The notes under the pieces: generated by a model
What the model was told of the DNA's origin: nothing
Seen by the model: only the letters and a program-made list of their open reading frames with translations
Databases searched by the model: none
Program-made: the position numbers and the translations under genes
Shown here: positions 1 to 5,012 of the stretch, in pieces
How the letters are laid out: each line of letters begins with the position of its first letter
Position numbering within the stretch: the stretch's first letter is position 1
NCBI GenBank assembly: GCA_025350445.1
Contig: JANXXV010000904.1
Span: 1-5,012 of the forward strand
DNA length: 5,012 nucleotides
Origin: Bryobacteraceae bacterium
GTDB taxonomy: Bacteria; Acidobacteriota; Terriglobia; Bryobacterales; Bryobacteraceae
Reading direction: 5' to 3'

Positions 1-882
1 CCGGGACTCGGTCGATAGATCGAAAACCGCCGGCGCTTCGATCTGCATTTTGAATGCAAGATCGTAGGCGTTGATACGCGCGGCGTACTCGGCGTCGCCC
101 GCAGCCATGTTGGCTTCGTTCAGGCCTTTCAAGAAGTCGAGCGTCTTGCGCCGCTCCGCCATGCTGATGCCCTTTGGCAAGTCCAGATTCAGCACCGGTT
201 TGTCGCCCGGGCGGAACATGGTGGGCTGATAGATGGCCGGAAGAAAGCCATTGCCATACATCGGCTGGCCGGCTTCCTGCGCCCCGTGCGGGTCTGGCAT
301 CACGACGTAGGCGGGCAGGGAATCGCTCTCCGATCCCAAACCATAAAGGGTCCACGCGCCCATACTGGGGAAGCCCGGAATTACGCGGCCGGTGAACAGT
401 TGATATTGCGCGGCCGAGTGGACCACCATGTCGCCGTGGCAGGAACGCAGGACGGCCAAGTCGTCCGCGCATTCCGCCAAGTACGGAAACAGGTCGGATA
501 TTTCAACGCCGCTCTTTCCGTGTTTCTTGAAGGTGCGCTTGGTGCCCAGCAGCTTTGAATCTTCATTCACGAACTGATACTTCGCTTCGCCGAAACTGGC
601 GGGGCGCTTCTGGCCATTGAGTGTGTTCAGCAATGGCTTCGGATCGAAGGTCTCCATCTGGCTGGGACCTCCGGACATGAACAGGAAGATCACCGACTTC
701 GCCTTGGCGGCCATGTGCGGGGCCTTCGGCGCCAACGGATTCAGATTCGGTGCGGTGCCTGTTGTTGCCGCGCGGAGCGCCTCCTGGTGCAGCATGGAGC
801 CCACCGCCAGCGCGCCAAACCCGCCAAAGGCGTCACATAGAAACTCTCGTCGATTACGCGTAATGCGGATATGGTCGGACAT
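1..882 (-). CDS. DUF1501 family exported protein (Tat signal), 3'-truncated by window edge
   Basis: Only the first 294 codons are present; the frame stays open to base 1. DUF1501 proteins are usually about 430-480 residues, so roughly a third is missing. They belong to the alkaline-phosphatase/sulfatase-like superfamily, but no reaction is established. The N-terminus has a twin-arginine signal: RREFL at residues 11-15, followed by a Gly/Ala-rich hydrophobic stretch to about residue 30, so export as a folded protein is likely. Family hallmarks are KSVIFLFMSGGPSQMETFDPKP (near residues 62-83), the LRSCHGDMVVHSAAQ region near 145-159 and FPSMGAWTLYGLG near 171-183. The ATG at 880-882 starts 2 bp after the stop of the DUF1549/DUF1553 gene, so translation is probably coupled; I see no Shine-Dalgarno sequence before it. 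Family assignment is strong; substrate is unknown. Confidence 0.93.
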   Translation of the reverse strand, partial: MSDHIRITRNRREFLCDAFGGFGALAVGSMLHQEALRAATTGTAPNLNPLAPKAPHMAAKAKSVIFLFMSGGPSQMETFDPKPLLNTLNGQKRPASFGEAKYQFVNEDSKLLGTKRTFKKHGKSGVEISDLFPYLAECADDLAVLRSCHGDMVVHSAAQYQLFTGRVIPGFPSMGAWTLYGLGSESDSLPAYVVMPDPHGAQEAGQPMYGNGFLPAIYQPTMFRPGDKPVLNLDLPKGISMAERRKTLDFLKGLNEANMAAGDAEYAARINAYDLAFKMQIEAPAVFDLSTESR

Positions 883-884
883 GT

Positions 885-2873
885 TTAATTCACGTAGAGA
901 AAAGCATTCAGATTGAGCATCGCCAGAGCAAACTCGCGGCGCGATTGTGTTTTCAGAAAGGCCAGCGATTGGGCCAGCTCTTTTGGATTCGGGGCGCGAC
1001 CGGAGACCAGACGATAGGCGAGGTCGATCTGTTTCCGCGGGTCCGGACCCGCGTCGGCTTCCAGCCTGTTCATTAGAGCTTCGGCCTGTTGATTTGAAAT
1101 ATCGCCGTTCAGCAACTCTAACGCCTGCGGGGCGTGGGTGCTGGTGGCGCGGCGCTGGCAACTGGTTAACAGATCGGGTGCGTCGAAAACCTCCATGAAG
1201 GGCAGGTGCAGATTGCGTTTAGCGATGAGATAAACGCTGCGGCGGTTAAATTCAGAAACGTCTTTCGGCGGAGCCCACTGGCTGGGTTTGTAGAGCGCAT
1301 TGACCAGTCCCTTGTCGATGGGGATCATGATGCTGGGGCCGCCTGCCTTGATGTTCAGTTTGCCGGAAACCGCCAGCATCGCGTCCCGGATCTCTTCCGC
1401 ATCCAGCCGGCGGCGGCTGAATTTCCAAAGCAGCGCGTTCTCCGGATCTTTATCGGCTGCAACAGTATTGATGGTGGAGGAAGCCTGACGATAGGCATTG
1501 CTGTTCAGGATCATGCGATGCATCTGCTTGACGCTGAATCCGCCGGCGACAAATTCGTTTGCCAGATAATCCAGTAATTCGGGATGGCTGGGGCGCGTGC
1601 CCATGCGCCCGAAGTCGTTAGCCGTTCCCACAATGCCGCGGCCGAAATGATACTGCCAGATGCGGTTCACCATCACGCGGGCTGTGAGCGGATTGTCCGG
1701 ATCGGTCACCCATTTGGCCAGTTCGACGCGCGGATGTTGCAGATCCTGGGGAAGCTCCGGCGCCGCGTCGGGTAGCAGGATTCCCAATGGCCTCATGCCG
1801 ACGGCATCGCCTTTATTGGTATATTCGCCCCGCGCCAGAATGTGGATGGGAGACTTCTTCTCCATATCGTCGGCGACGGTGTGGACTGCGGGAATCGGCT
1901 CCGGCATGTTTTCCTGCAGCTCTTCCATCTTCTTCAGAATTTCTTGCCGTTTATCCGGCGTGGTGCCGCGCATGGACATCTTTAGCTTCTTCAGTTCCGC
2001 CTCAATCGGTTCGGCCTTCGCCTTCCACGCGGCTTGTTCCTCGGTGGTCGCCCGAGGCAGGTCTTTGTCCTGCGCCGCTGCGAAATACGCCTGAATGCGG
2101 TAATAGTCGCTCTGGCGGATGGGGTCGAACTTATGATCGTGGCAGCGGGCGCAGCCCAGCGTGACGCCTAGCAAAGCGGAGCCGACCACGTTCGTCATTT
2201 CGGTAAGGACTTCATTGCGGCTGCTGGCAACTTCCTGGTTGCCCGCGTTCTTGCGCAGCGGGCCCAAACGATTAAAGCCGGCCGCGATCAACGTTTCATC
2301 TTCCTTGGGCGAAATTTCGTCTCCAGCCAGTTGTTCGGTGACGAACCGGTTGTAGGGCTTGTCGTTTTGGAAGGCGCGGATCACATAATCGCGATAGCGC
2401 CATGCGTCTTTGCGATGGGTATCGTATTCGAAGCCGTCTGTTTCCGCGAAACGAACTACGTCCAGCCAATGCTGGCCCCAGCGTTCGCCGTAGTGCGGGT
2501 TTTCGAGCAAACGGTCTACCAATTTCGCATAGGAATTTGGGCTCTTGTCTGCCACGTATTGTGCGATCTCGGCGGGCGTCGGCGGCAACCCGGTGAGATC
2601 GAAATAGAGGCGGCGGATCAATGTTGCGCGGCTGGCTTCAGGCGATGGCCGGAGATTTTCCTGCTGTAATTTGGCGAGGATGAAGGCATCAATGGGGGTT
2701 CGTGCCCATGCACGATCGGCGGGCGCGGTGAACTTCGACACTTCCGGATGGGCGCGGTTGACGAAAGCCCAGTGGCGGCGCTCCGAGGGTTTGTATGTTC
2801 CCAGCGGCGCGTTCGGGGCTGCGAAAAGCAGCACCGGCACTATCCACATTACCGACAGCAGTGTCTTCTTCAT
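885..2873 (-). CDS. DUF1549/DUF1553 (PSCyt2/PSD1) exported protein with CxxCH motif
   Basis: This is a complete 662-residue protein. Residues 1-19 form a Sec signal (KK, then a hydrophobic core ending FAAP). The DUF1549 domain spans about 57-265: it opens with RTPIDAFILAKL, contains RRLYFDLTGLPPTPAEI (87-103) and WGQHWLDVVRFAETDGFEYD (132-151), and ends with CARCHDHKFDPI. C241, C244 and H245 fit a c-type haem motif. A charged, probably coiled-coil linker covers about 277-322. The DUF1553 domain covers about 380-660, with NPLTARVMVNRIWQYHFGRG (394-413), FSRRRLDAEEIRDAML (485-500), THAPQALELLN and the C-terminal LNLNAFLYVN. The separate N-terminal PSCyt1 cytochrome domain of many planctomycete relatives is absent. 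Biochemical function is not established; proposed links to polysaccharide breakdown are indirect. The gene leads an operon with DUF1501. M1 is chosen because it gives the KK n-region and sits just after a good promoter. Confidence 0.95.
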   Translation of the reverse strand: MKKTLLSVMWIVPVLLFAAPNAPLGTYKPSERRHWAFVNRAHPEVSKFTAPADRAWARTPIDAFILAKLQQENLRPSPEASRATLIRRLYFDLTGLPPTPAEIAQYVADKSPNSYAKLVDRLLENPHYGERWGQHWLDVVRFAETDGFEYDTHRKDAWRYRDYVIRAFQNDKPYNRFVTEQLAGDEISPKEDETLIAAGFNRLGPLRKNAGNQEVASSRNEVLTEMTNVVGSALLGVTLGCARCHDHKFDPIRQSDYYRIQAYFAAAQDKDLPRATTEEQAAWKAKAEPIEAELKKLKMSMRGTTPDKRQEILKKMEELQENMPEPIPAVHTVADDMEKKSPIHILARGEYTNKGDAVGMRPLGILLPDAAPELPQDLQHPRVELAKWVTDPDNPLTARVMVNRIWQYHFGRGIVGTANDFGRMGTRPSHPELLDYLANEFVAGGFSVKQMHRMILNSNAYRQASSTINTVAADKDPENALLWKFSRRRLDAEEIRDAMLAVSGKLNIKAGGPSIMIPIDKGLVNALYKPSQWAPPKDVSEFNRRSVYLIAKRNLHLPFMEVFDAPDLLTSCQRRATSTHAPQALELLNGDISNQQAEALMNRLEADAGPDPRKQIDLAYRLVSGRAPNPKELAQSLAFLKTQSRREFALAMLNLNAFLYVN

Positions 2874-2884
2874 GGTCCTATCTG

Positions 2885-2913
2885 ATTATCTACCTTTCCG
2901 CGGACCGTAACAA
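2885..2913 (-). promoter_or_regulatory. Sigma70-type promoter of the DUF1549/DUF1553-DUF1501 operon
   Basis: Read on the minus strand, a -35 element TTGTTA (2913-2908, four of six consensus bases) is followed by exactly 17 bp and a -10 element GATAAT (2890-2885, five of six). Only 11 bp separate the -10 from the ATG, so transcription would start about 5 nt before the start codon. An AGGA at 2879-2876 lies too close to the ATG (2 nt) to be a normal ribosome binding site. Spacing and match are good, but this is a sequence-only prediction. Confidence 0.55.
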
Positions 2914-2934
2914 GGGGGTAAATCACTGTGTTCA

Positions 2935-2961
2935 TTGAATCTACAGAGGACTCTGTATAGG
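2935..2961 (+). promoter_or_regulatory. Weak promoter candidate for the ABM gene
   Basis: TTGAAT at 2935-2940 and TATAGG at 2956-2961 each match four of six consensus bases, but the 15-bp spacer is shorter than the usual 16-18 bp. If used, transcription would start near 2968, giving about 35 nt of leader before the ATG at 3003. GGGA at 2990-2993 would then serve as a modest ribosome binding site 9 nt from that ATG. The palindrome at 2942-2957 lies across this element, which would suit repression. Confidence 0.25.
2942..2957. promoter_or_regulatory. 16-bp perfect palindrome, operator-like, between divergent genes
   Basis: TACAGAG at 2942-2948 and its reverse complement CTCTGTA at 2951-2957 flank a 2-bp centre (GA). 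The site lies between the start of the DUF1549/DUF1553 operon and the ABM gene, overlapping the weak plus-strand promoter candidate and about 65-70 bp upstream of the predicted minus-strand transcription start. The two-fold symmetry and position suit a dimeric transcription factor acting on either or both genes. I do not recognise the regulator; the outer TACA/TGTA halves recall BlaI/MecI/CopY sites, but their spacing does not fit. Confidence 0.4.
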
Positions 2962-3002
2962 CGCTTACGAGAGTGGATGTGAGACTATCGGGACTGAACA
3001 CT

Positions 3003-3302
3003 ATGACTGAAAATCTGCTTTCTGTTGTTGCTGAAATGGTTGCTAAGCCGGGCAAAGAGGGCGAACTGAAACGCCATCTGATTGCGCTGGTGGCCCCCAC
3101 GCTGAAGGAGGAGGGCTGCGTCCAGTATGATCTGCACCAGAGCGCCAGCGAACCGGGCAGGTTTGTGTTTTATGAGAACTGGACCTCGCGGGAGATGCTG
3201 GACCGGCACTCGAAATCGGAGCATATTGCGGCGTTCCGGAGTGTGCGGGATGAGATTTTGGCTGAGCCGGGACGGGTGTTGACTTATGTCCGGATTGCCT
3301 GA
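3003..3302 (+). CDS. Antibiotic biosynthesis monooxygenase (ABM, YgiN-like) domain protein
   Basis: This 99-residue protein fits a single ABM domain, whose fold is a small dimeric alpha+beta barrel of about 95-105 residues. Visible family features are the first strand LLSVVAEMVAKPGKEGELK (5-23), the turn EEGCVQYDLHQ (36-46), the core FYENWTSREMLDRHSKSEH (56-74, with H69 and H74) and the last strand RVLTYVRIA. Characterised relatives act on quinols, polyketides, haem or the AI-2 signal (YgiN, ActVA-Orf6, LsrG), so the substrate cannot be named here. There is no signal peptide, so it is probably cytoplasmic. A GTG at 2973 would add ten residues (MDVRLSGLNT) ahead of the domain; the ATG at 3003 is preferred because the domain starts just after it and GGGA lies 9 nt upstream. 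It is transcribed divergently from the DUF1549/DUF1553 operon and ends 45 bp before a convergent gene. Confidence 0.88.
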   Translation: MTENLLSVVAEMVAKPGKEGELKRHLIALVAPTLKEEGCVQYDLHQSASEPGRFVFYENWTSREMLDRHSKSEHIAAFRSVRDEILAEPGRVLTYVRIA

Positions 3303-3303
3303 A

Positions 3304-3342
3304 GAGCGCGAGCGGTGGCTCGCGCTCGGACGAAGGCGTCCG
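3304..3342. terminator. Two abutting hairpins between convergent genes, possible bidirectional terminator
   Basis: The first hairpin has a perfect 10-bp GC-rich stem (GAGCGCGAGC at 3304-3313, GCTCGCGCTC at 3318-3327) with a GGTG loop, starting 1 nt after the ABM stop codon. The second has a 6-bp stem (CGGACG at 3327-3332, CGTCCG at 3337-3342) with an AAGG loop and shares base 3327 with the first. Position favours termination for both convergent genes, but neither strand has a T-run after a stem, so this is not a classic intrinsic terminator. A dispersed hairpin repeat is the alternative. Confidence 0.45.
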
Positions 3343-3347
3343 CCGTC

Positions 3348-4238
3348 CTAAGGCGTGCGGGCTGGGCGGCGGTGGAGACCAAGTAGCGCCAAGGCTGCTT
3401 CGCCGCCCTCTTTATTCATCTGCCAGTATTTCAGCCGGGTGGACTTCAGCAATTCGGCGCGTTCTCCATCTGAGGTTTCCCAGCGCAGGATGCGATGCGG
3501 CGCGGCTTTCTCGACAGTGAACTTTCGCTCGAAACCTTCGAACTTGGCGGAGTAGATCTCCGTGGCGTTTCCGGCGGAGTTGCGGGAGAGCGTGGCGTGC
3601 TTCCACGCTAACAGCTGATGAGCGTGACGCGCGGACTGGAGCGAGGGCAGCAGCATCACATCGCGTTTTTCTCCGGGAGAAAGCGCAGGCGCTGCCATCC
3701 CGCGGGCCCAAAGCGGAAGCTGATCTTCGGACACGCCGTCAACCGGGTAGCTGAGTTGTTTGTCCTGGTCCGCTTCGCCGTCGAAATAGCTGTGGGCCTG
3801 GGATCGCACGGCTGAGGCATCGAACAGCAACTGCTGATATACGTGGCCGCACCATTCCTGTTCTGAGAAAGATATTTTGGTGGGCGATCCGGCCGCGCGC
3901 CCGTTCACGGCGGTCAGCGCGGCGAATGTGCTGGTCATGTTGTTGTAGTCGTAAATTCCGGTCTGGAAATCCTGAATCAGATTCAATTTCATGACCGGGT
4001 ATTGATCGGCGGGCGGATGCTTGCCATCGTCCGCTTTCACGCGAAGTTGATTTGAAAATGTCTCGCTGACGAAGATGGTGACCGCCACGCCTTTGCGTAA
4101 TTGGCCGTAGCGCGGATAGGTGAGGTCATAACCCGACAACTCAGCCTGGCCGTCGCCCCAGGTTTTCCAGAATGCGTCGTCAATGGTCACGCCGCCGCAA
4201 AGGGGGAGGATCAGCAGGAGTACAAGTGCCAGTCGCAT
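3348..4238 (-). CDS. Conserved exported protein of unknown function
   Basis: The 296-residue protein begins with a Sec-type signal (MRLALVLLLILPLCGG, cleavage probably near residues 16-18). C14 sits in LPLC, a poor lipobox because of the Leu at -1, so lipidation is doubtful. The mature part has conserved-looking blocks: FWKTWGDGQAELSGYDLTYP (23-42), a Pro/charge-rich KHPPADQYPVMKLNLIQDFQ (73-92) leading into TGIYDYN, SFSEQEWCGHVYQQLLFD (123-140) and a C-terminal alternating, beta-like segment FERKFTVEKAAPHRILRWE (236-254) followed by DGERAELLKSTRLKYW. That last part resembles the strand pattern of DUF3108-like outer-membrane or periplasmic proteins, but I cannot assign a family. From memory, acidobacterial homologues are sometimes named 'septum formation inhibitor Maf'; no Maf nucleotide-pyrophosphatase motifs are visible and that name looks wrong. 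It is a single-gene unit between a convergent and a divergent neighbour. Confidence 0.85.
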   Translation of the reverse strand: MRLALVLLLILPLCGGVTIDDAFWKTWGDGQAELSGYDLTYPRYGQLRKGVAVTIFVSETFSNQLRVKADDGKHPPADQYPVMKLNLIQDFQTGIYDYNNMTSTFAALTAVNGRAAGSPTKISFSEQEWCGHVYQQLLFDASAVRSQAHSYFDGEADQDKQLSYPVDGVSEDQLPLWARGMAAPALSPGEKRDVMLLPSLQSARHAHQLLAWKHATLSRNSAGNATEIYSAKFEGFERKFTVEKAAPHRILRWETSDGERAELLKSTRLKYWQMNKEGGEAALALLGLHRRPARTP

Positions 4239-4239
4239 G

Positions 4240-4266
4240 ACTCAATCTTACGACCCATCATTGAGT
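4240..4266. promoter_or_regulatory. 7-bp inverted repeat over the start region of the exported protein gene
   Basis: ACTCAAT (4240-4246) and ATTGAGT (4260-4266) are perfect inverted arms with 13 bp between them. Arm centres are 20 bp apart, about two helical turns, so a dimer could contact both on one face of the DNA. The left arm lies between the candidate -10 and the ATG of the exported protein gene. Seven-base arms can occur by chance. Confidence 0.25.
4245..4250 (-). promoter_or_regulatory. Possible -10 element of a leaderless start for the exported protein gene
   Basis: TAAGAT on the minus strand (four of six consensus bases) lies exactly 6 nt before the ATG at 4238, so transcription would begin at or next to the A of the start codon. 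No -35 sequence at 16-18 bp is convincing (TTGCCA at 4274-4269 is 18 bases from it when read from its downstream end, but its overall match to neighbours is uncertain). No Shine-Dalgarno is visible. Confidence 0.25.
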
Positions 4267-4276
4267 GAATGTGGCA

Positions 4277-4337
4277 ACCGCTCCCTGACGGTCGCGGCTC
4301 GGCCGCCCTTTCCGAGCCGCGACCGTCAGGGAGCGGT
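4277..4337. repeat. REP-like perfect 26-bp inverted repeat
   Basis: The left arm 4277-4302 (starting ACCGCTCCCTGACGG) is exactly reverse-complementary to 4312-4337 (ending CCGTCAGGGAGCGGT), with a 9-nt loop CCGCCCTTT. It would fold into a very stable stem-loop in RNA or single-stranded DNA. It sits between two divergent genes, so it cannot be a terminator for either. Size, GC-richness and intergenic position fit a dispersed REP/BIME-type palindrome; I have the impression that very similar GCTCCCTGACGGTCGCGGCTC palindromes recur in acidobacterial and planctomycete genomes, but only one copy is present here. There is no transposase gene in the window. Confidence 0.8.
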
Positions 4338-4343
4338 GTTGAA

Positions 4344-4358
4344 TTGCTGTAACAGCAA
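4344..4358. promoter_or_regulatory. 15-bp palindrome, operator-like, upstream of the RidA-like gene promoter
   Basis: TTGCTGT (4344-4350) and ACAGCAA (4352-4358) form a perfect palindrome around A4351. Its centre is about 47 bp upstream of the predicted transcription start, ending 4 bp before the -35 element. That is a typical place for an activator or a blocking repressor. The cognate regulator is unknown and no regulator gene lies in the window. Confidence 0.4.
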
Positions 4359-4362
4359 CTTC

Positions 4363-4391
4363 ATGACAGGCCCTTAGGGGCGCGTTACAAT
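4363..4391 (+). promoter_or_regulatory. Sigma70-type promoter of the RidA-like gene
   Basis: ATGACA at 4363-4368 (five of six against TTGACA), a 17-bp spacer, and TACAAT at 4386-4391 (five of six against TATAAT) make the best promoter in the window. The start of transcription is expected near 4398, leaving about 6 nt before the ATG at 4404. There is no Shine-Dalgarno, consistent with a nearly leaderless mRNA. Confidence 0.6.
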
Positions 4392-4403
4392 AACAGTCCA
4401 ACC

Positions 4404-5012
4404 ATGCTCATCGAAAACACAAAAGGCGGCTACTCATTTCTGAAGGGCAGCGCGCCGTATTCTGCCGGCGTTGTCGCTAGTCCGGGTTATCGAATCGATC
4501 ACGCGCGCCTGTCAAAACCGTTGCCGATTGCGGCCGCTTTTGAACGGATCGATGCCCATTTGAAAGCGTTGGGAAGGCCGTCGCAGGCATTGTGCGCGAT
4601 GGAACTGAGGTCACCAAAGCCATACACGTTTCAAGGCTTCGGCGATTTCAATGCCGGATACGTGAAGTTTCTGGAGAAGCGCGGCATTCCGGTGAACGGA
4701 CTGAACCCGGTGTCGCGGACCAACGTTGCGCCGGAGATTGCGCCGCCGTCCGAGCCGGTAATCTATGCCTGTTCATACACGGTGCCGTCACGCCAGCCGG
4801 GGCACAGCTTTGTTGTCGCGGGCGCGGGCGAATTGCCCGAAGGCGTCAACATCGATCCGCATGATGTGATCCGCCGGGGCGAAACATCGGATGACGCGAT
4901 TCTCGAGAAGGCCAAGTTCGTTCTCGGATTAATGGACGGGCGGGTGAAGGGCCTGGGCGTGAAGTGGGATGAAGTTACCGCGGTGGACGTCTACAGCGTC
5001 CATAACATTCAT
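4404..5012 (+). CDS. RidA/YjgF-like protein (CnbZ-type deaminase candidate), 3'-truncated by window edge
   Basis: The frame is open from ATG 4404 to the last base, giving 203 residues with the C-terminus missing. Residues about 133-203 look like the start of a RidA fold: strand SFVVAGAGELP, helix DDAILEKAKFVLGLMDGRVKGLG (162-185) and VKWDEVTAVDVYSVHNIH. Residues about 17-120 show a second, more diverged set: SAGVV, helix AAFERIDAHLKALG (44-57), strand ALCAMELRSP (62-71), helix DFNAGYVKFLEKRG and SRTNVAP (104-110). Canonical RidA (about 128 residues) deaminates reactive enamine/imine intermediates. The whole pattern resembles proteins I recall as 2-amino-5-chloromuconate deaminase CnbZ-like, but I cannot confirm this and the in vivo substrate is open. 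There is no signal peptide, so it is probably cytoplasmic. The gene has its own promoter and diverges from the exported protein gene. Confidence 0.82.
   Translation, partial: MLIENTKGGYSFLKGSAPYSAGVVASPGYRIDHARLSKPLPIAAAFERIDAHLKALGRPSQALCAMELRSPKPYTFQGFGDFNAGYVKFLEKRGIPVNGLNPVSRTNVAPEIAPPSEPVIYACSYTVPSRQPGHSFVVAGAGELPEGVNIDPHDVIRRGETSDDAILEKAKFVLGLMDGRVKGLGVKWDEVTAVDVYSVHNIH

Noticed and set aside
617..916. Open frame of 99 codons on the plus strand
   Set aside because: It lies antisense to the start of the DUF1501 gene and the end of the DUF1549/DUF1553 gene, both of which have clear family motifs; the translation resembles no known family.
1206..2669. Several plus-strand open frames (1206-1577, 1660-2094, 1787-2164, 2331-2669)
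   Set aside because: All are antisense to the DUF1549/DUF1553 coding region. Long antisense frames are expected opposite GC-rich genes and none shows a domain or signal.
2973..3002. GTG start at 2973 for the ABM gene
   Set aside because: The extra ten residues precede the conserved domain and resemble nothing in the family; the ATG at 3003 gives the usual family length and has GGGA 9 nt upstream.
2870..3100. 76-codon minus-strand frame spanning the divergent intergenic region
   Set aside because: It is antisense to the ABM gene start and runs through the promoter and palindrome; no recognisable protein features.
3412..3711. 99-codon minus-strand frame inside the exported protein gene
   Set aside because: It overlaps a longer frame with signal peptide and structured motifs and reads as an Arg/Ala-rich out-of-frame product.
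4183..4377. 64-codon plus-strand frame across the REP-like repeat
   Set aside because: It starts antisense to the signal peptide of the exported protein and is made largely of the palindrome; it ends at the promoter of the RidA-like gene.
4592..4864. 90-codon plus-strand frame inside the RidA-like gene
   Set aside because: It is a shifted-frame shadow of the RidA-like coding sequence, with no independent start signal or domain.
1..5012. tRNA, rRNA, CRISPR array, riboswitch, transposase gene or attachment site
   Set aside because: No matching structure, spaced repeat series or encoded enzyme was seen on reading both strands; only the intergenic palindromes described above stand out.

Overview
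The window suggests a soil-type, moderately GC-rich Gram-negative bacterium, most likely an acidobacterium of the Solibacter/Bryobacter kind; a planctomycete or related phylum is the main alternative. The basis is the adjacent DUF1549/DUF1553 and DUF1501 genes, families abundant in those phyla, together with exported proteins and palindromic intergenic repeats. No rRNA or other taxonomic marker is present, so this is an inference.

Layout: (1) Bases 1-882, minus strand: N-terminal 294 residues of a DUF1501 protein with a twin-arginine export signal, cut by the window edge. (2) Bases 885-2873, minus strand: a complete 662-residue DUF1549/DUF1553 (PSCyt2/PSD1) protein with a Sec signal and an internal CxxCH motif. 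It lies 2 bp upstream of the DUF1501 start, so the two form one operon reading leftward. (3) Bases 2874-3002: a divergent control region with a good minus-strand promoter and a 16-bp perfect palindrome. (4) Bases 3003-3302, plus strand: a small antibiotic-biosynthesis-monooxygenase (ABM) fold protein. (5) Bases 3303-3347: two abutting hairpins between convergent genes. (6) Bases 3348-4238, minus strand: an exported 296-residue protein of unknown function. (7) Bases 4239-4403: a second divergent control region with a perfect 26-bp inverted repeat (REP-like), a 15-bp operator-like palindrome and a near-consensus promoter. (8) Bases 4404-5012, plus strand: a RidA/YjgF-like protein, possibly a tandem RidA fold related to the CnbZ-type deaminases, cut by the right edge.

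The only firm functional grouping is the exported DUF1549/DUF1553 plus DUF1501 pair, which recurs across these phyla without an established biochemical role. The other three genes look like independent single-gene units. No mobile-element genes, CRISPR array, tRNA or rRNA were seen, and I do not see a clearly new multi-gene system. The most distinctive signals are in the intergenic regions: the REP-like palindrome, operator-like palindromes beside promoters, and several promoters so close to their start codons that the mRNAs would be leaderless or nearly so.
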